A DNA stretch of 23,147 nt. Source: Phallusia fumigata. Its lineage: Eukaryota > Chordata > Ascidiacea > Phlebobranchia > Ascidiidae. Numbering within the stretch: position 1 is the first letter of the stretch; each line of letters opens with the position of its first letter. The notes under the pieces are model-generated. The model ran no database searches, had not been told where the DNA came from, and was given only the letters and a program-made list of their open reading frames with translations. The stretch is taken from positions 1 through 23,147 of the forward strand of contig QXVZ01031111.1 of the NCBI GenBank assembly GCA_008931825.1. The letters are read 5' to 3'. The position numbers and the translations under genes are program-made. Positions 1 through 10,747 of this stretch are shown piece after piece.

Positions 1-1570
1 GAGTCAGAGGTAACTGTCTATGACTGATCGCCAAACATTCACATCTATTACAACGCACTCACATTGTCCATGCATATTTTATGTATGAATGGAGCGGAAA
101 TGGTGCATGCTGACAATAGACTTACAAAAAAATTGCATGCCACCGTGTAACCGTTAAACTGCGTACGAACTGCTTGTGAAAAATGTATCGCGTGTTGTTT
201 ATATTTGTTTGACCACAGCCCCGCTATAGTACAAATTTGAATCTTTATTTCTACTTGTCAAAAACATTTGATTGCTGGAAGGATATTTTACGTAAGGTAA
301 ACATTTATAGCTTGCCTAATGGATTTTGTTTAAAGCAGAAGTTTCTCGCAATTTATGAACAGAGCCTTTTTGGTAACCATAAGAAATATATGAAACAACG
401 TACTGGTAACAAACGCTGCCATGATAAAAAAAAGTTCCTACATGACCTTGCGTGCCCTTAACAAAAAACCGAAGTCAGAGTGGAGCGATTGAGAGGGCGT
501 CCATTCCTAACAGGCAGCAGTTAGATAAGCCCCCGCCACAAGTTCTTAAGGGCTATCTGTACCAATGCACACCACGCCAACACTGCACGTGACGGCAGGC
601 GCGGACCAGTGGCTAGCTAGGAACATATGTATGCAACATTAAGCGTTTGACATTTTGGCGTTTCCTCCGAGGTTTTCAGGTTTAGCTCAGGGTGGAACAA
701 AAAAAAAAACGAACAGGCGGCCATTTGATATCCTTGTCAAACGGTACGACTGGGTGACTGCCTGTCAATTTGGTGTAATGCCCTTTGTCGCAAATTTAAA
801 CGCCCGAATGAGGTAGGCTTGTCAGGTAATTCCACGCACCATTCCCCGCTAAGCGGCCAGGTCCAAAGACAAAAAATAAAACACAAAACAACAAGCACGT
901 TTGTAAAATGCTGCTTCAAGCAGGGTGCGAGCCAACTCTGTTGCCAAAACGCTGCGTTGAATTATGTGTACGATCGAAAACCTGCTTGACAGATGGCTGT
1001 TAACATGATATATACACAAAACAGAATTCACGTTAGAAATTGATATTTGACGAGATATACGCTTGGTTGGCGAGATGAATCCAAACGCATTAGACACTTA
1101 CGTGCGAAACAGGGCATGGGCGCAGCCCATTGCTATCAGATTAATTGCCAACTGTTGTCATGCACCGCATATAACCAGCACAGCAGCGAGGTCGGGTCAA
1201 GCGGGAGCTAGAGTCTTTTTTGGGAGCTGAAAGTGCTACGTGCTTTATACACTCGCACGCAACGTGCGAATTGCTTATTAAATAATTGTCGCTGTGTACC
1301 TTTAATGCATAAACCCAGGCACTTAACAGACACAATGAAACACACTTGGCTGTGTGGTGTGCGGTAGTCTACAGGTAAATAAACTGAATAACAACAACCC
1401 TTCTCTAATTCTTTGATTAGTTATTTGTTTAATAAATTATTTTTATGCACTTAAGTTGGTTAAACGATTCGCATGAAAAAGACGCCAGGGTCGCTGCACG
1501 TCCCTGTCGCACCAAATAAGCCAATGCAATTTCCAAACGCAACCGTCCCGATGCCGCCAAAGCCCAGCTA
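1..1570. other. No recognisable gene
   Basis: No reading frame on either strand resembles a known family, and the open frames are short and lack splice-consistent neighbours. The sequence is AT-rich with scattered short homopolymers. I see no tRNA, rRNA or transposon ends here. In particular, none of the later exons of the SERCA gene at 3128-4122 can be recognised on the minus strand. Confidence 0.5.
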
Positions 1571-1614
1571 TGACGTCACAGCAGATGGTCACCATAGTAA
1601 CAGTCCTATTTAAG
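1571..1614 (+). promoter_or_regulatory. Candidate promoter: CRE, RFX X-box and TATA-like box
   Basis: Three sites are stacked in 44 bp. A perfect palindromic cAMP-response element TGACGTCA is at 1571-1578. GTCACCATAGTAAC at 1588-1601 closely matches the RFX X-box consensus GTYNCCATRGNAAC. A TATA-like TATTTAAG is at 1607-1614. This would place a plus-strand start near 1635-1645. X-boxes are established binding sites of RFX factors, typically in promoters of ciliary genes. Downstream, a possible donor (GTGAGA at 1660) and an acceptor (AG at 1906-1907) would join a short leader to an exon with ATG at 1912 in good Kozak context and a donor at 1958. No family is recognisable from that short exon. 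The motifs are seen directly; promoter function is inferred. Confidence 0.5.
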
Positions 1615-2205
1615 AATGGCCGCAGATGTTTCTAGGGGGGAGACGATAGCGATGTGCTGGTGAGATCAACGCGAAGCAATGTCTTGGGAATGTCAGTGCG
1701 ACTGTCTCGTGTGAACCCCTATTGATCCATTTGGTTTATCGAGTTACAACTTCACAGCAACATTTAAAGCGCAGATTTGTGGCAATAAGAAAATAAATGT
1801 ATTACCAGGAAATCGCAACGGCGCTGAGGCAGAATTTTAAGCCTTAATGTATTATGCAAGTATAATGTTTCTTATGCAGACAAAACAAGCCAGAGACACA
1901 ACTTCAGCATCATGGCAACATCACTACAAACACAAAACATAAACATCCGTACGCCCGGTAGGTTGCCGTTCCGATGCCACTAATCGCTATTTGCTACAAA
2001 GCCATCAACTGCGACATGCTTAGGACCAAGTTCTACAAAACATTCATGAAAAACGGCAGCGTATCTTGGCGCTCTATTGTCAAGCAGAGGAAGGCGGGAA
2101 AAGTGACGAGAAAACTGCCTTTGTTAAGGAGGATGTAATAATTCTGACCTTCCGACGTGGCTAGTTGGAAAATCCCGCGGTTTGTTTCTAATCTTATTCA
2201 ACCCA

Positions 2206-2430
2206 TTCGTGCATAGATTATGTAGGCGTGACCATGTATTATGCATAGCCTTTTAAAACAAGGATATGGGAAGAAATTGTTTTGGTTTCGATATTTCCAT
2301 TGCTGTTATCGTTACGGNTTCGTGCATAGATTATGTAGGCGTGACCATATATTATGCATAGCCTTTTAAAACAAGGACATGGGAAGAAATTGTTTTGGTT
2401 TCGATATTTCCATTGCAGTTCTCGTTACGG
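2206..2430. repeat. 112-bp near-repeat flanking a single N (assembly seam)
   Basis: Positions 2206-2317 and 2319-2430 are the same sequence with four visible substitutions, meeting exactly at the single N at 2318. The pattern is that of two contig ends carrying different haplotypes that overlapped but were not merged. It is unlikely to be a biological tandem duplication, because both copies abut the N with no extra bases. The order and distance of sequence on the two sides should be treated as provisional, which matters for the truncated SERCA gene to the right. Confidence 0.8.
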
Positions 2431-4122
<1,692 letters not shown>

Positions 4123-5504
4123 TGTATGTCGGAAGCAGTGCAACTACTATTGTCTAACTATATCTTAATATTACCTAAAATTTAATGTCTAAATTCACAT
4201 GCCAAATTAGTTTTTATTTTTATTTTGTTCACAGTTGAGCAGGCTTTCTTTAGTATAAACTAACAACTATCCACTAGCGCTATTGAAATAGTACACAAGT
4301 ATTTTTTTGAACGCAACCCATTTTAATTTAAACATGCCATACGGGATAAAGCCATTGTGACAAACACCAAACATATTTTAACAAAATTGTTTTTCCTGAA
4401 ATTGACAAAACTGTATAGTTAATGTGATACCTAAATCTTTAGATGGTATTACATGGCAGTTTCCTAATGTTTTCTGATTTACTAATACAATCACAGAATT
4501 TTTTTGGTTTATTTGAACGGTTTAATTATGGTTGACAAGTGTACTCTATGATCTTAGTACAACAAAAAGTCACCCGGGCAAATTTAGTATTTTTGTCAGG
4601 GGTCTGTTTCAACAAATAATATTCGCCATAACTTTATAAAATTGGGCATCAGCATGATAAAATTTCAAACAGAATTCACAATTTGTCACAAATCACAAAT
4701 GTGCAACAAATTCACTTTTAGGACAGCCTTTCGTTTGCTGATTTAAACTTTTACAAACCATTTACAGCACAACTACCTATTACTGCCACTCAGTAGTATA
4801 TCTAATCCAAGGTACCAATAGATTGGTTGAATCACAAAATCATGATATTTCGTTAGATTATACATTTCAAGCTCACTGTTCAAATGTAAAAGTTAGTTTA
4901 AAAAAAGACTTATATTTACCCAGCTTGCGAAATAGTAAATGCTACCAAGACCAGTCGCTGAAAAAGACAGCAGGCATGACAGTGCGCGAAGCGCTTGTAC
5001 TGATACTGAATGATCGACCAACGTCGCAATCGCAACTTGAAGCAAATGGACTCTCCTCTGAACAAAGCAGCCAGCAAATGATGACGTGTTACATAGAAAT
5101 ATTACCATTTGTAGTGCTTTGGCATGACGGCGCAAGAGTTTTAAAGACGCTATTTAAACCCATTACCACCTCCATCTCTTTCAAGTAATTGTTTTGTTTT
5201 ACATAGCTATTAAATATGTTACATAGGTAGACACATTTAACTGACGATAATAGGCAGGCTTTTAGTTTTTAAAATAGATAACAAACCTGCGTGCTTGCCT
5301 GTAAATAAAAAACGTCGAATCTTATGAAAAAAAAGAATCGAATCAATTAGACCGAAACACTATATCTGATGATCAAACAGTCAAAACTACTTTTAATAAA
5401 CATCATTACATTTGCAAAAAAGTCAAAATACACACGGAAAAAATAACATTTTTATCTCACAACATATCGAAAAAAATTCTGTATTATAGCCTACGCCAGT
5501 GCAT
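4123..5504. other. SERCA upstream region
   Basis: Relative to the minus-strand SERCA gene this is 5' sequence. Just before the ATG there is a possible acceptor (TAG near 4147), which would fit a non-coding first exon farther upstream. A plus-strand open frame at 4823-5188 and an antisense one at 4893-5135 overlap a patch of higher GC. Neither resembles a known protein, and I read the patch as leader or promoter DNA. The rest is AT-rich with nothing recognisable. Confidence 0.4.
4920..5158 (-). promoter_or_regulatory. Possible SERCA core promoter and non-coding first exon
   Basis: Read on the minus strand, a TATA-like TTTAAATA (5158-5151) is followed by about 200 bp of comparatively GC-rich sequence. 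That sequence ends in a donor-like CTGG|GTAAAT, with the GT at 4919-4918. Paired with an acceptor shortly before the ATG at 4122, it would form a 5' UTR exon with an intron of about 770 bp. This rests on composition and two weak signals only. Transcript ends would settle it. Confidence 0.25.
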
Positions 5505-5625
5505 GGATGACAGTACGGTACGGTACGTTTTGGGTTTTGCCTACCACGTACCGCGTTACGAAGAGCGTACCGTACCACCGTAATGTACCTATTGATGATT
5601 TTTGCTGCGTACCGTACTGCCATCC
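5505..5625. repeat. 121-bp inverted-repeat element (MITE-like)
   Basis: The left arm GGATGACAGTACGGTACG (5505-5522) pairs with the right arm CGTACCGTACTGCCATCC (5608-5625) in inverted orientation, with one mismatch in 18. The interior holds more GTACCGTACC and GTACGG blocks, so a single strand could fold into a long hairpin. No coding content and no convincing target-site duplication were seen. A short foldback transposon derivative is the simplest reading. Confidence 0.6.
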
Positions 5626-5630
5626 TTTGA

Positions 5631-5675
5631 CAGTGGGGTTCTCAACTAGAGGGAATTTCTCACTGGGGCCGGTGA
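5631..5675. mobile_element. hAT-like terminal sequence (single end)
   Basis: CAGTGGGGTTCTCAACTAG starting at 5631 has the CAGTGG-TTCTCAA form common at ends of animal hAT transposons. No matching inverted end was found to the right, so this is probably one surviving end of a degraded element. It lies only five bases after the inverted-repeat element at 5505-5625. Confidence 0.4.
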
Positions 5676-6165
5676 ATTTTATATTTGCAAGGAAGAAATT
5701 TTGTTTACAATGCAATTTGCTTTAAATGAATTATTTTTATTGATAAAGTCATTCCAAAACTGATATTAAAATTTGGTAGCAATAAATTACAGATTCTAAA
5801 AAATCATTGTTAAGAGCTGCAGTTATTCTTTGTATTTTACTAATTTCAACATAGTATGTTACAAACTAAATTTCCGGTGGGAAGATTTTGTAGTACAGCT
5901 TTGTTATGATCTCTATAGACAAAACACTTACAAAGCCAACTTCCAACATGTTTTTAGACACTTCATAAAGGAAAAAAATCGCGCCACTGCGAGGATTTGG
6001 ATTTTACTTGAAATCATCTCGCTGTTTTATTAGCACCAAACGGTTCTTTGATCCAGCTCAAGTTCATTTGCCTTTACCCGTGATCGAATATGTTAATTGT
6101 ATGTAAAGACCTGTTTAAGTCGCTGTGAGCAGAGTTTAGACCCTACAGCTGCGCGCTATTGACTG
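5676..6165. other. No recognisable gene
   Basis: AT-rich sequence between a degraded hAT end and the palindrome-filled element. One plus-strand open frame (5830-6033) has no family features. Nothing else can be supported. Confidence 0.4.
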
Positions 6166-6173
6166 GTTGTGGA
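6166..6173. repeat. Left 8-bp target-site duplication
   Basis: GTTGTGGA immediately precedes the left terminal inverted repeat at 6174. The identical octamer follows the right end at 7340-7347. Duplications of 8 bp are characteristic of hAT-superfamily insertion. Confidence 0.85.
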
Positions 6174-7339
6174 CAGACATGGGGTCGAATACACATTCCA
6201 TGCATTCGAATACTTTACGAATACTCGGTTAGCTGTATTCGTATTCATGAATATTTACGTGGTTTTCGAGCGCCAGCAATTCGAATTGTATTCGAATGAA
6301 CCGATTCATGTATTCGTATTCACGAATAAATCAAAAATTTCGGAGTGCAACAATTCGAATTGTATTCGAATTATTTGATGCTTGTATTCGTATTCATGAA
6401 TTCTTTTAAAAATTTGAGAGACAAACGATTCGAATTGTATTCGAATGAATGGGCTCATATATTCGTATTCACGAATTCTTTTAAAAATTTCGGGGACCAG
6501 CAATTCGAATAATATTCGATTAAATCGACCGGCCTATTCGTATTCATGAATTGTTATGTAGGTTTCAAAGTTCAACAATTCGAATTGTATTCGAATAAAT
6601 AGTTTGTTGTATTCGTATTCGCGAATGATTGCAGGATTGTTTAGACTGCCTATTCGAATGAATTGCAAGCAGTATTCGTAGTTGCCAAATCTCATAAAAT
6701 TAAGACAATTATTAAACTAAAAAGGCATAACACGTTTGAAAAGCCTCCCAATTATACTCCTGTGGTCCAGAAATTTTAACAATTTAGTTCGTACGTAACA
6801 AATTTAGGAATTTGCAAGTATATCTTATACCCTCATGTAATTCGAATAGCACTCGAATGCAATTGCATGTGCATTCGTACTCACGAATTGTTACGCCAAT
6901 AACAAGTTCTTACAATTCGAATTGTATTCGAATAAATTCACGTGAGTATTCGTATTCGTGAATACTTTGTTTAGATTTGATTATCGCCTATTCGAATTGT
7001 ATTCGAATAAATCCATGCGAATATTCGTATTCGTGAATACTTCGTTCCAATTTCAATGTCAACTTTTCGAATAGTATTCGAATGAGTTCACGCAAGTATT
7101 CGTATTCGTGAATAGAGGCTTTGAATATTAGCATTGACTATTCGAATTGTAATCGAATAAATTGACGCATGTAATCGTATTCGTGAATAGGTTCTTTGAA
7201 TATCAGCATTGACTATTCGAATTGTAATCGTGCGTTTTTAAACAAAAGCAAAAAGTATTCGAATACAGCACGTTCGGAGTAAAACCTGTATTCGAATGCA
7301 TTCGAATACGAATGACGAATACGAATTGCCCCATGTCTG
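6174..7339. mobile_element. Non-autonomous hAT-like element filled with a 75-bp palindromic array
   Basis: The element is bounded by perfect 11-bp inverted ends, CAGACATGGGG (6174-6184) and CCCCATGTCTG (7329-7339), and flanked by the perfect 8-bp duplication GTTGTGGA. CAG-type ends plus an 8-bp duplication define a hAT-superfamily insertion. The inverted similarity continues inward imperfectly as ATTCGAATAC blocks. Nothing inside its 1166 bp resembles a transposase, so it depends on an enzyme supplied elsewhere. The interior is dominated by the tandem array listed separately. Perfect duplications suggest a fairly recent insertion. The boundaries are direct observations; the superfamily call is by established hallmarks and has not been confirmed against a transposase-bearing relative. 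Confidence 0.85.
6279..7233. repeat. 75-bp tandem array of TTCGAA palindromes
   Basis: The core ATTCGAAT(T)GTATTCGAAT begins at about 6279, 6353, 6428, 6503, 6578, 6652, 6840, 6915, 6990, 7065, 7140 and 7215. The spacing is 74-75 bp throughout, apart from one gap of 188 bp (about 2.5 units) where a non-repetitive AT-rich spacer sits. Each unit contains an imperfect palindrome of two TTCGAA half-sites. About 20 bp later comes a second conserved block, GTATTCGTATTCRTGAAT, followed by a variable tail. Units differ by substitutions but hardly by length. Short inverted copies of the blocks sit at both ends of the element, next to its terminal repeats. Confidence 0.9.
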
Positions 7340-7347
7340 GTTGTGGA
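7340..7347. repeat. Right 8-bp target-site duplication
   Basis: GTTGTGGA directly after the right terminal inverted repeat, identical to 6166-6173. Confidence 0.85.
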
Positions 7348-7885
7348 AGGGCAAAGTTGCATGCAAATTTCAGCTGTTACATTTGAGCGGCAAGCGTGGT
7401 TATAAAAAGCGTCTCCGTATACCCAAGTCCTTCATTGTGCACGTGCACCATTCAGGCAGTGTTGTGCCTTACTCTCTTCATTAAATTAAGTCCTTTGGTT
7501 TAGTTGGCGTAAATTGAATGGACAGGGCGTTTTATGCACGTTAAGTACATTTAAATCATGTAAATTTCAAAAAGGCATTTCAGCAGTAAATGTGTGCGGC
7601 GAAGAGTTCTTGATAAGCTTCAAAAAATTGTGCATATTAGTTTCCGCGCCATGACTAACAGTTCCAGTTTTTCGACTGCTGTCGCGAACATCGTGGCTTT
7701 GACTTTGGGACCAGCAGAAATATTAGGCTTATTTACAATGCGTATTTGTTAATTGAATACTGTTAGTGCTGGGGGTCAGGTCAAATATTTAACAATGTTG
7801 TAGTAAGTTTTTCCAAGGAGCTTGCTAGTAATTTGTATTGTAATCGGCTGCAATCAGCTTGTACGAATTTAAACATTTAGTTTAC
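7348..7885. other. Upstream region of CAP gene 1
   Basis: No gene or repeat is recognisable. This interval should hold the promoter of the CAP gene beginning at 7886 or 7934, but I could not identify a convincing TATA box or other core element. Confidence 0.35.
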
Positions 7886-9688
7886 ATGGCTTTACCAAAT
7901 TTAGACTTTGTAAAGAAAAGAGTACTCAATGAAATGTTGCCCATTTTGGCTAAAGCTCTGCTCTTAATGTTGGTCGTTTGGCAAATTGCCTTCACGAGTC
8001 CTCTTAAGCACAAGGCAAATTCAAACCCAAGTAAGTATGTGAGAAGTATTTATGTGTATCTTTGACGGTGTCGATTGCCTGGCACGTTACCTTCTGATCG
8101 ACTTAAACCGGCGAGGAGTTGTGTTTTAATGCTCGTCAAAAAACCTTCGTATGTGTAGCGGCCACATTACCGTAGAACGCGACATGTGAGAGAGCTGTTA
8201 GCTGTTCAAAATTCGTAAAACAATTGAGTGCGGCCATTTAGCTTACGTGTTTAAATCAGTTTTGTATGAGTCCTGTTTGCTTTGTGTTGCAGGTGGAACC
8301 TTTCTGAAACGTTTAAAGCGAGCATCTCTCATGGATACACTTCCCAGTTTCGACCAAATCAAAAATGCTTTCGTGGAAAAGCACAACAGCCTACGGCGCT
8401 CCGTGTCGCCAAGTGCAAGCGACATGCGACAAGTATCGTGGGACGACGAGTTGGAGCAACTGGCCAAGGATAACTCCGCGTAAATATTTTGCGAATTGAT
8501 TGGAACGGGGTTGCCGGGGTCCCACCACCTTGGCTACTGTGTATTATTGATCTTCTGTTCACGCCAGCTTAAGGCTTTAAGCCAGGGGTTCCCAAACTTT
8601 TTGGCTCGCAGCCCACATCGCGATATTGCGAAAAAGTACAATGAAAAAAACTAGGCTAACAGTGGATGACATCGGGAGGTGTATAAAATTAACCGGAATT
8701 TCAAATTAGTTAGCTAAACTTAATTATTTGTACAATATTAAGTTCGTAGAATTGTTACAAAAACAGTTGTGACATGACAATTGAACTTTGTTTTGCGTAT
8801 GGGCTGTTTTTTATGTGCAGTAAGTCACTTTGCTGCGATATAACCTCAAACTGTAAAGTTACATTCACATTTCAGCGTAGCCTGTTTTATTTGCAGTAAG
8901 TGCAACTTTGCACATAGCAAGAAACTGAGAACCTCAAAGTTTGATACAGTGGGCGAAAACATCCACATAGGACTTATCAGTCCCACATCCATCCCAGACC
9001 GAGTCACTCAACTTTGGTTCGACGAGGTAAGTGAATGAATTGAAACTGTGGTTTGTTTAAACCTTGAACTCTAAACTGTGCAATGCTTTTGTAGGTTGAC
9101 TACTACACCTACAACGATAGAACATGTCAAGATGGCAAAAACTGCAGCCACTATCTCCAGGTCGTGTGGGCCAATACCTATAAAATAGGGTGCGGAATCA
9201 GCACTTGTCGGTAAGTGTTTCCATGGGCAGAGGTGCTAAATGTTTGCAGGGAATTGGCACCTGTAAATAAGTGCTTTTGCAGTTAAAACTTTTTGGCAAC
9301 TTGCATGTTTTAGAGGCCTACTCGAACGGGGAGCAGAAGGATACATCACTATTTGCCACTACGGACCGAACGGACTTTCCAGGTAAACACTGTAGATTTT
9401 AAACAATTACCAAACAACATACATGAGTTGCGATTGCATACTAGTTTAGCACATGTAAAAGTGTTGCTAACATTTAAGTACAACGTGTTCAGGACCATCA
9501 GAAACGGCGTGAACACAATGGACTTTCCGTATCAGGCGGGGGAGGCATGTTCAGCCTGCGACCATGGATCAGTTTGCAACAACGGTCTGTGTAATTCCAA
9601 CGGTACGCGTGCAAAGTTTCTCAGCATTAAAACGCTTGCAGCCAACATAGGTGTCAATTTCACACTTCCTTGGACTGCCAATAAGTAA
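7886..9688 (+). CDS. CAP/SCP-domain secreted protein (CRISP/GLIPR1-like), gene 1
   Basis: Coding exons are 7886-8030, 8293-8479, 8897-9026, 9095-9210, 9314-9382 and 9493-9688, all with GT/AG junctions and consistent phases (1,2,0,2,2), giving 280 residues. Residues 1-38 form a signal peptide with core LLLMLVVWQIAF. An in-frame Met at codon 17 (7934) aligns with the only ATG of gene 4 and may be the true start, giving 264 residues. A dibasic RLKR (55-58) resembles a furin site. The CAP domain runs from about 69 to 220: HNSLR, WDDELEQLA, CNFAHS, VGENI, LWFDE, SHYLQVVW, ICHYGPNG. The family's His/Glu cavity residues are present (about H117, E131, E154, H173). PYQAGEACSAC...VCNNGLCNSN closes the domain. 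The last exon reads through a possible donor (GTACGC at 9603) to TAA, adding a tail with two N-glycosylation sequons (NGT, NFT). No stalk or membrane exon was found. The family's molecular function is varied, so no substrate is claimed. Confidence 0.9.
8583..8640. mobile_element. hAT-like terminal sequence in intron 2 of gene 1
   Basis: CAGGGGTTCCCAAACTTTTT begins at 8583, a widespread hAT terminal motif, followed by GGCTCGCAGCCCAC. No inverted partner is visible before exon 3 at 8897, so the element is either truncated or its far end has decayed. It lies in non-coding sequence and does not disturb the splice sites. Confidence 0.55.
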
Positions 9689-10747
9689 CTGGACACGATT
9701 TTATTGCACGAGAAGTCTGCTTGCTAAATGGAGCTACATGCGCCACTTTTTTCTCTCATGTGAGCATTTTGTACCTTCTCAGGGTTGAAAAAATTACTAT
9801 GAGTTTTCCGACACACATTACAAGCCCCGAGTGAAGAACACTACAAAACAGTTTTTTGATGAAACTTTGTGCTTAGTTTTCTTATTTATCAAAAATTTAA
9901 AACTCCAAATGTTAGGTTGCAAACACATCAAAGACTCACCTGTCATGCTTTTTACAGACAAGACAAAGTTTCCTGCTGCAACTTAAAAAGGTGATGATGG
10001 GCAATTTGATTATTCGGACAGGTTTGCAAGAGGACTGATGCTTCTAATATCTACTGGTTGATAAGCACCCTGCAAAAGGGAATTCGTCGTTTACCACTAC
10101 GGCCCATATACCTCATCTCGGTTCTTTTTGTAATCGTTTTTGATTTTTGTTTTTACATTTTGCCTGCTCGTAGTAATAGCGGTTTGAAAAAACAAACAAT
10201 ACAAACCACAGTACCATAGAAGCGTTCCTGTACAAAAAGTCATTTACAGTGCATTGATACGATGTTGCCAATTTCATCTCTCCTGACGTTTCTTGGCGTT
10301 AGAAAGACAGGACTCCGTGTGTAGATCAGGCAGATCCGACTCATGTCTATTCGGAAACGATCGGACAGTGGCAAACGTACTGCGTACCGAAAACAACTTG
10401 CGGTATTTCACCATTTGCAGTTATTTTCAGTCTAAATAGCCTACAGGTCTAACAGTTTCAATTATTGTGATATACGCGAGTTTTTTTAGGTGCTTTAACT
10501 CTGGCAATGGTCTGACCATGTACTACACATGTGGTAACTTCTAGCAAAAATCTTTTTTACTGAAATATAAAGGTATGTACCCTTGGGTAAACCAAATTTT
10601 ATTCGTTACCGGTGTGTGAATATGTAACAAAAAGTTCCACAAGCTTTATTTAGTCACTCGTTTTTTTTTGTTTTTTAATGAAATTTGCTCATCAGATTTT
10701 TAATATTTTGTTTACTACAGTAAATAGGCTCGCGCGATTTTGGTTAA
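9689..10747. other. Gene 1 to gene 2 spacer with a decayed CAP exon
   Basis: AT-rich spacer. It contains a degraded copy of the CAP CHYGP exon at about 10068-10121, listed separately. A weaker candidate near 10310-10360 reads DSVCRSGRSDSCLFGN in one frame, reminiscent of the cysteine-rich end of the CAP domain. A possible acceptor at 10488-10489 (TTTTTTTAG) would, if joined to the cryptic donor at 9603, give gene 1 an alternative short C-terminus. None of this is strong. Confidence 0.35.
10068..10121 (+). pseudogene. Relic of the CAP-domain CHYGP exon
   Basis: The segment around 10092-10120 retains CCACTACGG, which encodes the HYGP core in the intact genes. The preceding bases match exon 5 of gene 1 and its counterpart in gene 3 at roughly two-thirds of positions, with a one-base indel that breaks the frame. 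In the best frame it reads EFVVYHYGPYTSSR against GYLTVCHYGPNGLSR; the conserved cysteine is replaced by tyrosine. No flanking donor survives. I interpret it as debris of another cluster member lost between genes 1 and 2. Confidence 0.5.

Noticed and set aside
4823-5188. 121-codon plus-strand open frame
   Set aside because: It lacks an ATG start, has no family features and no splice partners. It overlaps a patch better explained as SERCA leader or promoter DNA on the other strand.
6279-7233. CRISPR-like array (regular repeats and spacers)
   Set aside because: Unit length, imperfect repeats, transposon borders and the eukaryotic setting exclude CRISPR. No cas-like genes are present.
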